Source of the DNA: Rhopalosiphum padi | Taxonomy: Eukaryota; Arthropoda; Insecta; Hemiptera; Aphididae | Reading direction: 5' to 3' | Length of the DNA stretch: 64,000 nucleotides | Assembly: GCF_020882245.1 (NCBI RefSeq) | Contig: NC_083598.1 | Span: 41,949,858 to 42,013,857 of the forward strand | In this document: piece after piece, positions 40,501-53,220 of the stretch | Numbering within the stretch: the first letter of the stretch is position 1 | Layout: the number at the start of each line of letters is the position of its first letter | Translations under genes and position numbers: made by a program | The notes under the pieces: model-generated | Seen by the model: only the letters and a program-made list of their open reading frames with translations | Databases searched by the model: none | What the model was told of the DNA's origin: nothing

Positions 40501-43500
40501 AATAATATGACGTGATGAAAAAAATACAATGGTTCTATTATTATGGAGTAAAAAACATGTGCAAGTACTTGACAATCTTCTGACTAGTATTCTTATTCAC
40601 CGAATACAGATCATTTTGAGAATTTTCAACTCAAAAATCGTAAAAAGGTTATTTTAAAATCACAATTTAAATAACATGTACTATAGCATCAAATTTTTCT
40701 GATGTAGTCTCAATGGTCTGTTGGCTGATCAGAGTTACTAGCACTATGTTATACCTGCTCTCACCAAAACACATGCACCAAGTAGAGATCACTATCCGAA
40801 ACAATGAGTAGATTAAGGATTTCTACTAGTACTGTTGTTACCTCAGTATAGTAATAAAAATAAAAATAATTAATACTCAGTTCGGTTAGCCACGCTTGAC
40901 ATAAAGAAGAAACATTGAAATATCTGATACATCTGACTTCTGTAAGTGAAATACCACAAGGACGACAGATTAAGATGGGTCATAAATTTATGATAGATAC
41001 AAGGTGGCCAAAACCTGGTACATGGTACATATTTTCAACACTAGGAAAGTCATAGTGAGAGACGACGTTAGATTTTCAAGTCTTATATAAAGGTCTACGA
41101 AGATCTACGAAGAATGTATTTGTCAAATACTAGCTGATATATTTTTTTCTTTGTAAAGTTCAACAATAATTAACATAAATTTTATTTTTATTTTTTAAAT
41201 AAATTTGTACAATTCCTGAAAATGAATAGTTAGTTAAAGATAAATTACTGTAATTTAAAATATTATAATAATATTACCGTTCAATCCACAAGGTCCAGAA
41301 CATTTAAAACCACTAATGGTACTTAAATCTATAAATGTAAATATAATATTTAAATAAATAAAAATATTTAGATAATTTTGCAAATTTGCTGTTATGTGTA
41401 TTTAAACTAAAACAAAATAACGATATCGATTAATGAGAAATCGTTATTTTACGCGTAAATATCCAATCTCATCAACATTTTAACTTCAAAACTTCAAAGG
41501 TTCATAAAAAAAAAAACATTATTTACGTTTAACTTTTTTTTTAATTCTAATTATAACAACTCCGTAAAATTTCACCGAAAGACTTGTTAACACCACTACG
41601 CACTGACATTGAAATTTGTATATTGTGTGTTTATTTGTGCGGTAGGTGTGTATGTGTTTGTATTTATACAAACAATGAACAAATAGAAAACTATGATAAA
41701 AAAAAAAATAACGGTAACTTAAAAATGTAATGCAATAATAACTATAATAAAACAATAATAAATAAATTATGGCCATTATGTTGGCCAAACAAGTAAAGTG
41801 TATAATAATATAATAATTAAAAAAAACAATTGCCTATTTGGAATAACCATTATCTATGTCATATAGGTACTGTAGAATAATTTACACGCAAAACAAGAAG
41901 AAATAAAACAGGCTATTGCATTATTAGAATCGGTGATTTGTACACACTTCAAAGAAAATTCAACACGAAAAAACGTAACAACTCACACATATCACAAAAA
42001 AATATGAAAAAATTTAGATTAATATCGAGCGAGTTATTTTCGTATAAGTTCCTATACATCTAATCTATTCACGTGTCATCATTCCATAGTATGTAGGTAT
42101 ATCAGAATTTGTCAAATTTTATACGTGGTAATATTATGTTTTAAGTAAATCTTATGTTATTTTGCACGAAATATTTATCGTATCAGATTATATATTTATT
42201 GTTTATTTCAGATTTATAAACTTTGAAAATTTTATATTTAACGTTAATACTATTACTTGCCGAGTTTATTACAATACTCTAATGGAGTATGTAGAAAATC
42301 TACAAATAAATTAAAATGAAAAATGTTATTTTTTTGGGTTATATATTACAAAAACATATTATAATTTTACGAACATCTCTAAATAATACAATTACTAGAA
42401 TTAATACAACAATACGAACAATGAATTGTAAAAAAACTATAAAAAATTATAAAACAATTACAATATTGAAGAATTATACTTACCACAATTATCACATCCA
42501 TTTTTTTTTAGTACATCGTAGAATTCATTTACAATTTCTAAAAAGGATAAATATTATTGATATTTTAATTACTTTTATACGCTTACTATTATTATTTCTT
42601 GGTTGCAAAAAAATATCATATCTCTAATATTATAAAATATTTATTAGAACTGACTAATCGGTCTAATATATAATTTGTACTATACAAATTAAATTGTTAT
42701 ATAAATACGATAATTTTCCACACCAGATAGTTGTAGGTCAGGAAAGATATATAAACATCTTACTCAAAAGTATAAAAAAAATTTAAAACACCGTATAGTT
42801 TAGTTTTTGCCCAATTTCGAATAAATTAAATTGAGTATTATTAATAGCAATTGCGTAAACATATGTTATCTGATCACATTTTTAAACACTTAGTGATGGT
42901 GAATAACATCATTTATAATATAGATAATTAGATACATTGTAACTAAAATTTACCATTATCTTCAACCACCGATTCACATTAACCATTATAACTTATATTC
43001 GTTTTAATTTATTATATTTTTTCGTTATTATAGGTACACGTTTATATAAAACATCCTAAAGCACTTGGACCAAACCCACAAGACGTTAAAAACTTAATTT
43101 TATTCTTAAAAAAAAACAGAATTGTACAATGTAATTTAATGTAATCATGTAAATACTAAAATACTAACAATGTAACCAAAAAATTCTTGTACTAATGGCC
43201 TAGTTGTCGATGTATATTTTAGATCAATAATAAAAAAAAACATCCTAACTAATCATTCCATTTCCATTCTACATTTCTACGACATTACCTTAAAGATAAC
43301 ATTAATTTTTAGTCATCACTTTTTCCTAGATTAGCATACTTTTCTCAATAATAGGAGTAAATACAAAAATGTATAATGTGAAGGTATATTATCATTTGGC
43401 ATTGATGTTGGCATTTCTCAAATTGATCAAGAAGAAAAAGCAAAAATATTTATTTGTTAACGTGTAACGTGTCGTAACTAGAATACGTAGTTCACGATAA

Positions 43501-46500
43501 TAAATATAAAAACCTACCTTCGGCTTTTGGATTCCATATTTTCTTCTCGATCATATATGATTTTAACTCCTCATGATTTTCTATAATAGTTAATTTTTAA
43601 ATTACAATCATCCGCACACTCGAAATGTCACATAAATCTTAAAATAGAAATAATTTTTAAAACGTATAAATTATTATAAATGTTTATACAATGACTATAT
43701 CAAGTGACACTATTTATACATTTATAATTTAATAGACTGCACTTTACTTGTTTAAACAGTCTATGAAAATATGATATATCACTATATTATTATAGAGTAT
43801 AGACATTATACAAAAAATAAAAATTGATTTTTTTTTTATTTAATTTAAATATTTACTAATAAATAACATAATGACTTTTAATAAAGTCTTTAATATTAAG
43901 TTCATTGTATGACTGTAAATTATTAATAAGAGACAAAAAACAATCGCTAAGCGCCCAAAATGTATTGAAATTAATAGTCACTGTCATAATTTTAATTTAT
44001 AGATTATTATCTAAAAAACTCACTAAATTGCATAACATAACAGTAGTTTAAAAATCCAATTTCATCTAAAACATGATATATTACATATTAATTTATCCTT
44101 AAGTTGAACGTTGATTTGTGTAAAGCGTAAATTTAATATGAATTTATGAATTAAATTTAACTATTATAAAATAATTTAAATTAATACACAATTTCAACTG
44201 ATAACTCGTAATTTTAACAAGTATGTCCACACAAATTGTTGTTGTTATAAACTTATAACTACTCACTCGAATAACCAGCATAATGTAGAGCATCTGTTGG
44301 TTAAATATCAAAATTATGAATAAAATATTGATCAAAAAAAAAATTAATTGGAAAAAAGAAATATGAACATTTAAATTAGATAAATCAGAATATATTAATC
44401 TTCAAAAGATTATTTTTTTAGAGAAAAAAGGTTGTTGAATAAAAGAAATGAGTTACAAATTAAGTATAGGTAGTTGAATTTCGTTACATGATAAACGAAT
44501 TGGCATTATTCTTTAAAATGTAAATATCAAAAAGGTATGCCTAGTACGTAAAATCCAAAAGATAGTAATGTAAATGTTGTATAAATAAATTATCAAATAT
44601 ATTATCTACTAATATTATATTCTTTACCATTGCAAGCTAATAATAATAAAAAAAAATGCATTAAATAAATTTAATGTTTAATTGAACATAAATGAATGTC
44701 ATTAAAAATACTTATAAATAAAAATTATTTTATAATAATATGTATTTCTATTCTTTTATATTGCTATAACGACAACTCATGAGAATACTTACACTGCATT
44801 TTTTAGCTTTTTAGTGCAGTAAGGCATTTTTATCGACATTAATTATAGAAATAAAACTTAGAAACATTTCAAATTTAAATAAAATATTATAAATAGCTCG
44901 AAAAGAGTTAAAAATGTACACTACTTATTATAGACAATGACAATACATGATCATTTGGTGAAAAATATATGTATTTATTTTTGAATAACAACAAAATATT
45001 AAATAAAGAGTATGTATCATCAACAAATATTGTATTTGTGGAGCTTAGAGTCTTTAAATTACTATTTCTAAAAAAAACACATCAATGTTTTCACCAAATC
45101 TGTTTGTATTAAAAATGACTCACCTTTAACAGTTGTTATTTCAGGATTATCTGTGAAATTGTTAAGTTTCCTTTAGAGTAGATTTGATAATAGTTATTTT
45201 TTTAATAAATTTTTCGGCCATTTTTCGCGGTTTCGATAATATTATAATTAAAATTCATTTTTTCTATTTAAGATTAATTTATGAATATTTTAACGTTACA
45301 CTTTTTATTCGAAATACAATTAATCGTCTTTCGTTATCACAAATACACAAATCGTATTTTTATTACAGCAAGAACAAACAAATAAGCAGTACAATCAATA
45401 TAGTGACTGTGATTTCACGCGTTTGTAGTCATTTGTATATAATATAGGTAGTGAAATGAAAAATAAGCGTAAATTAAATATCCTTACAATTAATTTTTAA
45501 ATTCTTACAAAAACAAAATATAAAACAAACTTTAATGACAGATTTAAAAAAAAAATAAATAAATAATTTATTCATTCTTGTATAGTTTATTAATATTTAT
45601 GTATAGTATTGGTACTTTAAGTATTCAAACATTTAAAATTGACCAAGGAGGATAATTTTTTACGCTCACTAATGCCTCATGCGCGTGTAAATGGAAAATT
45701 TTTACTTTTGCAAAAAGTAAAAAACTTTTATTGCCTTTAAATATTCTTTTATTAGTTAATAACTTTTCAAAAATGTCAACGCGTAATAATTTTGTAGATA
45801 AAAAAATTATAAAACATAAATCAATTTTGCATCGAGTTCCTTTTTTACGTGCATTTAGTAGAGATAGTCCAGTCAAATTAAACAAAAAATCGTCAACGTT
45901 TGGAACTAATTCCCCGAAAGCTGAAATTTGGTACATAAATAGTTCATCACTAATAATTACCTTACTAATACACAAACTAAAAATCTTGACACCAAACCCC
46001 TGTACGTAGTCCCCCTCTTTTCTTTCAGCATATTTTATTTCGTATATTATTATTAAAAAACTAAATGCTAATGCATATAATATTATGACATGTAGTTATA
46101 ACAAAAAACAAATAAAAAATGATACCAAATCTGTTTGTATTAAAAATGACTCACCTTCAACAGTTTTTATTTCAGGATCATCTGTGAAATCGTTAAGTTT
46201 TCTTTAGAGTTGGTTTGAAAATAGTTTTTTTTTAATAAGTTTATCGGCTGTTTTTCGTGGTTTCGATGGTCAATGTCATATTTAAAATATCCGAATTATG
46301 TATATTTTAACATTACACTTTTTATTAACATATTTTCACTTAAACGCACAAAAATACTTGGCAAGGTTAGTTATAACTTTATAAGACAATTTTCATTTTG
46401 ATAAATAACTTAATTATTTTGTCGTTTACCAGCTACAATTTCAAAACTTATTATTTTTAGAAAAATAACACAGAGAAAAGAAATTAACTAGATTAGTGTA

Positions 46501-47400
46501 GGACAATATTGTTATAAGTCGCCTACACGTTAGATTATCGTAAATTAGCGTCTAGCGATAACAAGTCAATGATACAGATCTCTATAGAACAATAATCGAT
46601 ATCATAATACACTATACAAATTCAATATACTACCGTTACGACTGTGGAACGTGTAAATTGTACGGTTTAGTTACCAGTTACGAGATTATTATTACGAGAA
46701 CAAATATTCTTTTAATCCAAAATCACCTATATTCAAACAATTTGGATCAATATTGAAAAATATTTAAAATTCAGGTTACTTAAATCCTTAACAAATATTT
46801 TAAATTTTTTTGCTTTTTAATTTAAAAAGTGTTATAATTCATATTGTTCATTTATGAATTACAACAAAAAGATTCAAATTTATTTTATCAAAAAATGTTT
46901 TTGCTAATATTTTTGTTTTTTTCACATTTCCTTTAAATAAGCATTGAACATTTTTAATTTTCTCTACTAAAAATGATATTAATTTAATGCACTTAATTTT
47001 AATTTAAAATCATTGTTAGTGAATAAAGAGGTTTTTTTTAAATTTGAACTTCTTTTTTATATGGTAAATTAATAAAATGAATTACATTTTAATTTTATAA
47101 TTTATAATATGTATGGCTACATAATATATTTATAATCTATAAAAATAAAATTTAATAAAATGTGCACTCCATGATTTCATATAATATAAAGTATGAAGTA
47201 TAATATAACGCTATATTTTCTATGTTATGTTTTTTAGAAAAATCACAATATTTTAAATTTACAATATAAAGTTTATACATAACAATTTTTTTTTAACATT
47301 TTTATATAAAATAATTGTTATTACCTTTATATTTATTGGAATCACTGCATCTTATAATACTGATCACTGTTAATGTTATTAACGTTTGAGAAGATACCAT
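34533..47400 (-). CDS. Microexon secreted protein gene C (bicycle-like), complete
   Basis: Complete minus-strand paralogue. Exons: 47325-47400, 46155-46181, 45124-45150, 44628-44636, 44267-44293, 44024-44065, 43518-43580, 42484-42537, 42261-42299, 41278-41328, 39621-39635, 39087-39098, 38769-38777, 37958-37966, 37743-37769, 36629-36652, 36410-36442, 35786-35842, 34533-34621. Using both exon-2 copies gives 690 nt and 229 residues; one copy gives 220. All introns are phase 1. Exon 1 encodes a signal peptide nearly identical to that of B. Landmarks are GFLNYCYVMQF, NGCDNC, PLEYCNKL, GFKCSGPCGLN, KSYYDYH and VQWCKNKFDPP. The exon encoding PLEYCNKL uses a GC donor (gcaagt). The exon encoding GFKCSGPCGLN is 9 nt longer than in A and B. 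The terminal exon stops at TGA earlier than the related exon of copy D. A GC-rich LTR-like insertion lies in the last intron. A secreted effector role is inferred from architecture. Confidence 0.8.
34775..35575. mobile_element. GC-rich LTR-like insertion (possible solo LTR)
   Basis: About 800 bp of clearly higher GC in the last intron of gene C, starting near tgttatggaccagc and containing a TATA-like atttaagtaccgtccag promoter segment. It is absent from the equivalent intron of gene B. No internal retrotransposon coding sequence is present. Boundaries and target duplication were not resolved. Confidence 0.35.
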
Positions 47401-47730
47401 TCTTATTTTTCAGTACGTTTAGATTATTACAAAGAACAACCAACTATTTTGAGTTGCAAGATTAAAATAAGTGATATTTTCTGAAAAGACACGATTATTT
47501 CTTGACAATTAAGTACACATTTCAGCAATAAACATTATAAAAATAAACAAGCACTAAATCAACTCTGTCTTGTAAGACATGTGTAAATAAGACACATAAT
47601 ATATTATGCATTGTATTTGATTTCTAAATCAAACATAGTATCAACAACCACATTTGACCTTATTTTTCTAATATAATTTCTTATATTTTTTTGATAAAAC
47701 CGTATAAAGTCAATTTATTAGTCAACAGTT
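47401..47730 (-). promoter_or_regulatory. Conserved upstream block of gene C
   Basis: Same conserved words as upstream of A and B. A second, more diverged copy of part of this block, with no signal exon beside it, lies at about 48,120-48,290 (gacgattaagtacacatttc), so the upstream region has been duplicated. Confidence 0.45.
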
Positions 47731-48299
47731 TATTTAAATACCTTACTCATAATTATAAATATTTGTTTATACGTACAGAAGTTTTAAATTTTATAATTTA
47801 TGATCTGTATGGCTATACATATATTTAAAATCTATAAAAATAAAATTTGATAAAACGTACACTCCACGACTCTATACAATATACAGTATGAATATAATAT
47901 CCATATTAGATTTGATTAATGTCTATTGTCTAATGATTATATTGTTTCAAAATGTAATTATCATTTACCATAAAAGTATAAGACCATTTAAAAAAAATAT
48001 GATTTTAAAATTTAATAAATATATTGACTGATTATAATATGTAATTTTTGTATTTAAATAAATTATAATTCTATCTTTTCTATGTTATATTTTTAGCAAA
48101 ATCACAATAAAATAATATTTTAAATACAGTTATTTATTGACGATTAAGTACACATTTCAACCATATAGAGACTGAATCAACTCTGTCATGTGAGCCACGC
48201 GTAAATAATAAGATACACATATCATTTATTGTATTTGATTCTAAAGTCAAACATATGATGGATCATATTTGACCTAATTTTTATTATTATTACTCAATA

Positions 48300-50146
48300 T
48301 ATTGTAGGCTGTGATAGATTATTCGCTTGAGACGCTCCTGTTTTCACTAGGTTTTACGAATTTTATATGCTGATAAACGCTTATACATAAATCTCGGGGT
48401 TTTCATGCCCATATATTTAAATTAATTCAACAGTTACTGATCATTTAAATCCTTATATATGTATTAAAAGAAGAAAAAGCCTTTTTTATGTTCCTATTTT
48501 GTGACGATAAATCACTATAGTTAGGTTAGCTGACAATGCTAGTAAAACTTTATAATAAATCATAGTTTTTATTCAGATAATTACAAAAAAAACTGACTAT
48601 TGATGAAATTAAAATAATAAGTACTGACACTGAAACCAGATGAATGTAATTGAATGCCAAATGGATAAAACGTGAATAATTATTATGTCATCAATAATTA
48701 TAATTTATTGTTCTTCAAAATATTTGTCTTATATTATGAGATCAAATTTTGCTATCAGGTTTTTAATAATCTACTAATGAAGAAAAAAATGAAATTTGTA
48801 TGTAACGTATGAATAAGTAAATTTAGTAGGCATTTCACATTAATTTGTATATTTTAAAAAAAAGTTCTGTTATGAATGCATTAAATCGTATTTTTTAATG
48901 CATTCTTCTTGTTTTTCAGAGCATTTGGATCCGTCCCCTATTAATAACTAACAAAAATTATTTCGTACTTAGGCACACGCATTATATTCATTCTTATAAA
49001 TTATATATTATATTATTATTTTGTATTTTTATTATTGTTATTTTATTATATTTATTAATTATTAATTCTATAAGTAGGTAGTTACTATATTTACTATATA
49101 TTAGTATATTTATTAATATATTAAACACGTAGGTATATGAAATATGTTTAATTTCATATCCATCGGTAAGTACTAGGTATTGTTTTAAAACTTAAATCAT
49201 AAATGACATAAATATATAGGTATATAAGTAATTATTTCTAAGGACTAAGCTAGACCATGGACGTAGCTAGAATTTCAATCAGAGGGGGGCAGTGGCATAG
49301 CCAATTTTAAAATTTATAAGGTGTAAGAAATATAGGTAATTTAGTTTAAAATGCAAGGTGAGGGCACTTGTTCCCCCCCCTGCCCCGCCCTCGCTACGCC
49401 CATGACTAAGACCAAGACCGTGATGTATAATGTCATATTCAACAAGTGGTACTGCAAAATCGGACACTAACACTCCGAGACATGCGCAACCGCGACCAGT
49501 TTTCTTCTGACAAGTGGGTCAACTTAAACTGATTTGAGTTAGTTCCCTATCACTTATCAGATTCCATCTTTCCTTTATCAATAGCCGGTGCCATAAAAAA
49601 ATGATTGGCCGGTGCTCTGTTATCTGTTACTATATGTAATGTGTACTATTATCACAGAATATTCTGTGCCGTTATACCTAATCCACTTTTAATAGTATTA
49701 TAATGTAACTTACGACTTATGTAACTACATCACATAATAAATATTTAAATATTAATTTGTCAATAATGCCAATCATTGTTTGAATATTTTCTTTTAACAG
49801 TTCATTTTCATTTATTTATTCGTCAAAATTTAGAAGTATTAATTCATAACTTCATTTTCGATATTCTATTAGTTATAACCATTACTTACTACTAAATACT
49901 AATACTACTTTACTTAGATACTACAACATTTCTTACCTATATGTGACTTATCTCATATCTGCCTATTAGTAATGTTGTAACATTGTGTTTTTGTTGAATG
50001 CTATCAACCACATACAACACCCTTAATATTTGTGTACTTGTCGATGCAAATAATATTAAATTATAATAATTAGATAGCTAATACAAATACATTTTAATCA
50101 TTTTATACAAAATTGAACTACATAATAGAAATAATATACAGCTGAA
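48300..50146. other. Intergenic spacer between the microexon cluster and CCS
   Basis: Mostly AT-rich non-coding sequence with the TIR element at 49,256-49,404. No conserved open frame is seen. The CCS promoter presumably lies in the last few hundred bases, but no element stands out. Confidence 0.5.
49256..49404. mobile_element. Small TIR element upstream of CCS
   Basis: Termini catggacgtagctag and ctcgctacgcccatg with a G-run and a C-run inside. Similar in style to 31671-31833. Confidence 0.5.
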
Positions 50147-52604
50147 ATGTCTGCCAAGGTAAGATGTGCTTAACTTTTATTTTTATTTCAATATAAGTAC
50201 ATATTATTGTAGTATTAGATATTTTTTAAATCTAAGCTGATTTAGTTGATTACCACTTAATGTAATGTGCTATGTTACATTTTCTCCTTTAGGCTAAGTA
50301 ATAGTAAAACAGATAGTATAAATATGTACCTATTAAACTTAACAATTTTTTTAACTATACAGCTAGAATTTGCTGTTAAAATGTCTTCCCCGTCATGTGC
50401 TGATAAAATACAAGATCAACTGAGCCAAAACGGTATTTCAAAATCTGACATTCATATATCTTATGAAGCCGGAACTGTTACTGTTACTACAGATCAGCCA
50501 TCTTCTCTTATTTTGAATTCTATTGAAGAAACAGGAATTAAAGCAGTACTTAAAGGATATGGAAGTGCTACATGTAAGAATTATATTTTCAGTCTTTATT
50601 TTACATTCATTTAATACAACTTCAACTAATTTTTTTCAAGTTGACAGGAACTTAGGTGCTGCTGTTGCCATGTTAGGTGGATCAACTGGTTATAGTAAAT
50701 CAGGTATAAATGGGGTTGTCCGGTTTGTTCAGATAAACAATGATGAATGTATAGTGGATGGTACTATTGATGGTTTGTCTCCAGGAAAACACGGCATCCA
50801 TGTATATGAATGTGGGGATTTATCTAATGGATGTGACAGGTTTGAGTAATTAAAATAATTCATTATGATTCTTTTAATTTAACTCATTTATTTTTAGGAT
50901 TGGAGATCATCTTAATTTGAAACAAACATCACATGGCAATCAAACTGATGACCCAAATTTTAGGGTATGATAAAAAAAAAATTTTTTTTTTTACTTTGCA
51001 TTATTATAGAACTTAAGCTTTGCTTTAATGTTCTGCTTTGTCCTTTGGGGCTATAATGGGCACAATATAGGTATGACTGATTTTTAATGAGTTTACCCAT
51101 ACAAGAATTCTAACTATAATTGGTTGGTACTGTTTATCATTTATCATTATTTGTGTTCAGTTTGCTCATTTATACTTATATTACAGCACACAGGCGATTT
51201 AGGAAATGTCACTGCTAATGAAGATGGAAGGGCAATATTTTACTTTAAAGATAAATTAATAAATGTATCACATTTAATTGGTCGAGCAGTTGGTATCACA
51301 GAAAATGAAGATGATTGTGGTAGAACCAAAATCAATACATCAGATATTGATGGAAATAGCGGAAAAAAGTAAATTGATTAATTAAAAAACAAAACTTACA
51401 TTATTTGAATAATTATTTTTAGAATAAATACTTGCTTGGGTTATAAATTTATGACTGTAATAAAATAAAAACCTACTCATTCGGTGATAGAGCATGAATT
51501 ATTGTAAGCTGTAATCAAAATATTAAATATACTTAAGTATACCTTAACTGATACAGACAGAGGTTCTCATAATTTTCCTCCTTCAAAAAAAAAAAATGAC
51601 TATTTTAAATAATATATTAACACTTATTAACTGATAATAATATATGCTTAAAATGTATATATATATTTAAAAAATTATAATTAAATATATTTTATTTACA
51701 TATTAAATCAATTCTTATTGTTTTTTTTTTAGTAAATTTTTAGTAAATTTTTAGTAAAATCTTTAATTACATAATCATAAATTATTATTAATTTATAATT
51801 TTATGATTTGTTTATATTTTTTGATTATTAAAGGCAGAAGACGTATTATAGCTCTATAAAAATACAAAAAAAGTAAATAATTATGTATACAACCCTAGAA
51901 TACTTTACTATACACTAATTTTATTTCCAAGTGGTTTAATTAAATAATAAATAGCATCTATTAATAAAAACAATATTAAATAATATAGCTAGGACAGTGG
52001 TTTTCAACCGGTGTGCCGTGAGCGCTATTGAAGTGTGCCGCGAAAATTCTATTAATGGTTTTATAAGTATGTATATATTGGTATATAATATATAAAATAT
52101 GTCACATATTATATGGATTGGTATGCCGCAAAAATTTTGTAGGAGGTGAACTATGAAGTGTGCCACATGGTTAAAAAGGTTGAAAACTACTGATCTAGGT
52201 CAATAACTAGTATATACTCAAATCAATCTTTTATTATTTAAAAAAAAAATGTGCAAAAATATGTGTAAATATTAAAAATATATATAAAAAAAAAAAATAC
52301 AAATTTGTCTATCCTTATATTAAGCATATTTGTTTCTACCAGGCATTTTACTTATAAGTTACGATTATTGTGTATGTCAAATTTACAAATGGTAGTAGTC
52401 CTCTGCCCTGATCATCAGTAATCATTTTCTATTTTAACAATTAAACTATCATTGTTTTATTTTTACAGAATTGCTTGTGGTATTATTGCTAGATCTTCCG
52501 GTTTATTTGAAAATAACAAAAAGATATGTGCTTGTGATGGTGTAACACTTTGGGAAGAAAGAGATGTACCATTAGCTGGGCCCGGTAGACAAAGAAAAAT
52601 ATAA
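50147..52604 (+). CDS. CCS: Copper chaperone for superoxide dismutase (CCS)
   Basis: Six exons: 50147-50158, 50363-50573, 50641-50839, 50898-50964, 51187-51368, 52469-52604. They join in frame to 268 residues, close to the family's usual length. CCS delivers copper to Cu/Zn superoxide dismutase (SOD1) in the cytosol and helps form its disulfide. Domain 1 (about residues 5-74) is the HMA-like fold, but the usual MxCxxC loop reads MSSPSC (residues 11-16), so the first cysteine is serine. Domain 2 (about 80-235) is SOD-like (LGAAVAMLGG, GKHGIHVYECGD, HTGDLGNV, IGRAVG). The four zinc-ligand positions look retained, while copper-ligand positions are changed (HVH is HVY). Domain 3 has the essential CxC as CAC (244-246) followed by DGVTLWEERD. 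The ATG of the 12-nt first exon is chosen because it splices in frame into LEFAV. AATAAA signals follow at about 52,872. It is convergent with the CCDC149-like gene. Confidence 0.93.
51995..52192. mobile_element. hAT-type MITE in CCS intron 5
   Basis: Termini cagtggttttcaacc and ggttgaaaactactg are near-perfect inverted repeats, with 8-bp flanks agctagga and atctaggt that match at six positions. It lies between CCS exons 5 and 6. Confidence 0.75.
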
Positions 52605-52871
52605 TGTTAGAATTATAGGTATACTTAATTTTAAAAAAATATGCATATTACAAAAATACAGGTGTTAGAATATTAAACCAAATAATTGTTATTTTTAATA
52701 TTTTAGTAATAAGAAAAAGTGCAATACTTCTAAAGGTAATATGGTAATATGTATTCTTATAACTGTTTTGGTAATGGCTAAAATAATCACACTAGCGATA
52801 AAATATCCTTGTTCCAATTGTATTTTTGTGTTTATATTCTATACATGTTTTATCAATATGAATTATGAGGT

Positions 52872-52885
52872 AATAAAGTAATAAA
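52872..52885 (+). terminator. Poly(A) signals of CCS
   Basis: Two AATAAA hexamers (52872-52877 and 52880-52885) about 270 nt after the CCS stop codon. Confidence 0.55.
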
Positions 52886-53199
52886 GATTTTAGTGTAAAT
52901 GTATTTTTTTTTTTGCATATAGACAAAAAAAAATAACAGAAATATAAAAAGTGCATGGTGATGATAATACTATTGCATTTTTACACAAATGTTATAATAT
53001 ATATGTACAATTAGAATATGTGATAATGATATTTTATCTTTTAACTTGAATAATAATATAATAAATAATTTAAAATACAAATGGCAAAAAGACTTTTTAC
53101 TGTTTACAATGATTTTAAATCAAGTACTATTAAAATAGTTTTTTTGTAAAATAACACTTCATCTTTTAAAATAAAAAAATATTTACTAAAAATTCAACA

Positions 53200-53205
53200 T
53201 TTATT
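53200..53205 (-). terminator. Poly(A) signal of the CCDC149-like gene
   Basis: AATAAA on the minus strand about 16 nt past the stop. The 3' ends of this gene and CCS converge within roughly 300 bases. Confidence 0.5.
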
Positions 53206-53220
53206 TTGTAGAGTATCACA

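Noticed and set aside
50267..50849. Two separate 108-115 codon genes in the CCS region
   Set aside because: They are CCS exons 2 and 3 read through into introns; splice sites join them in frame.
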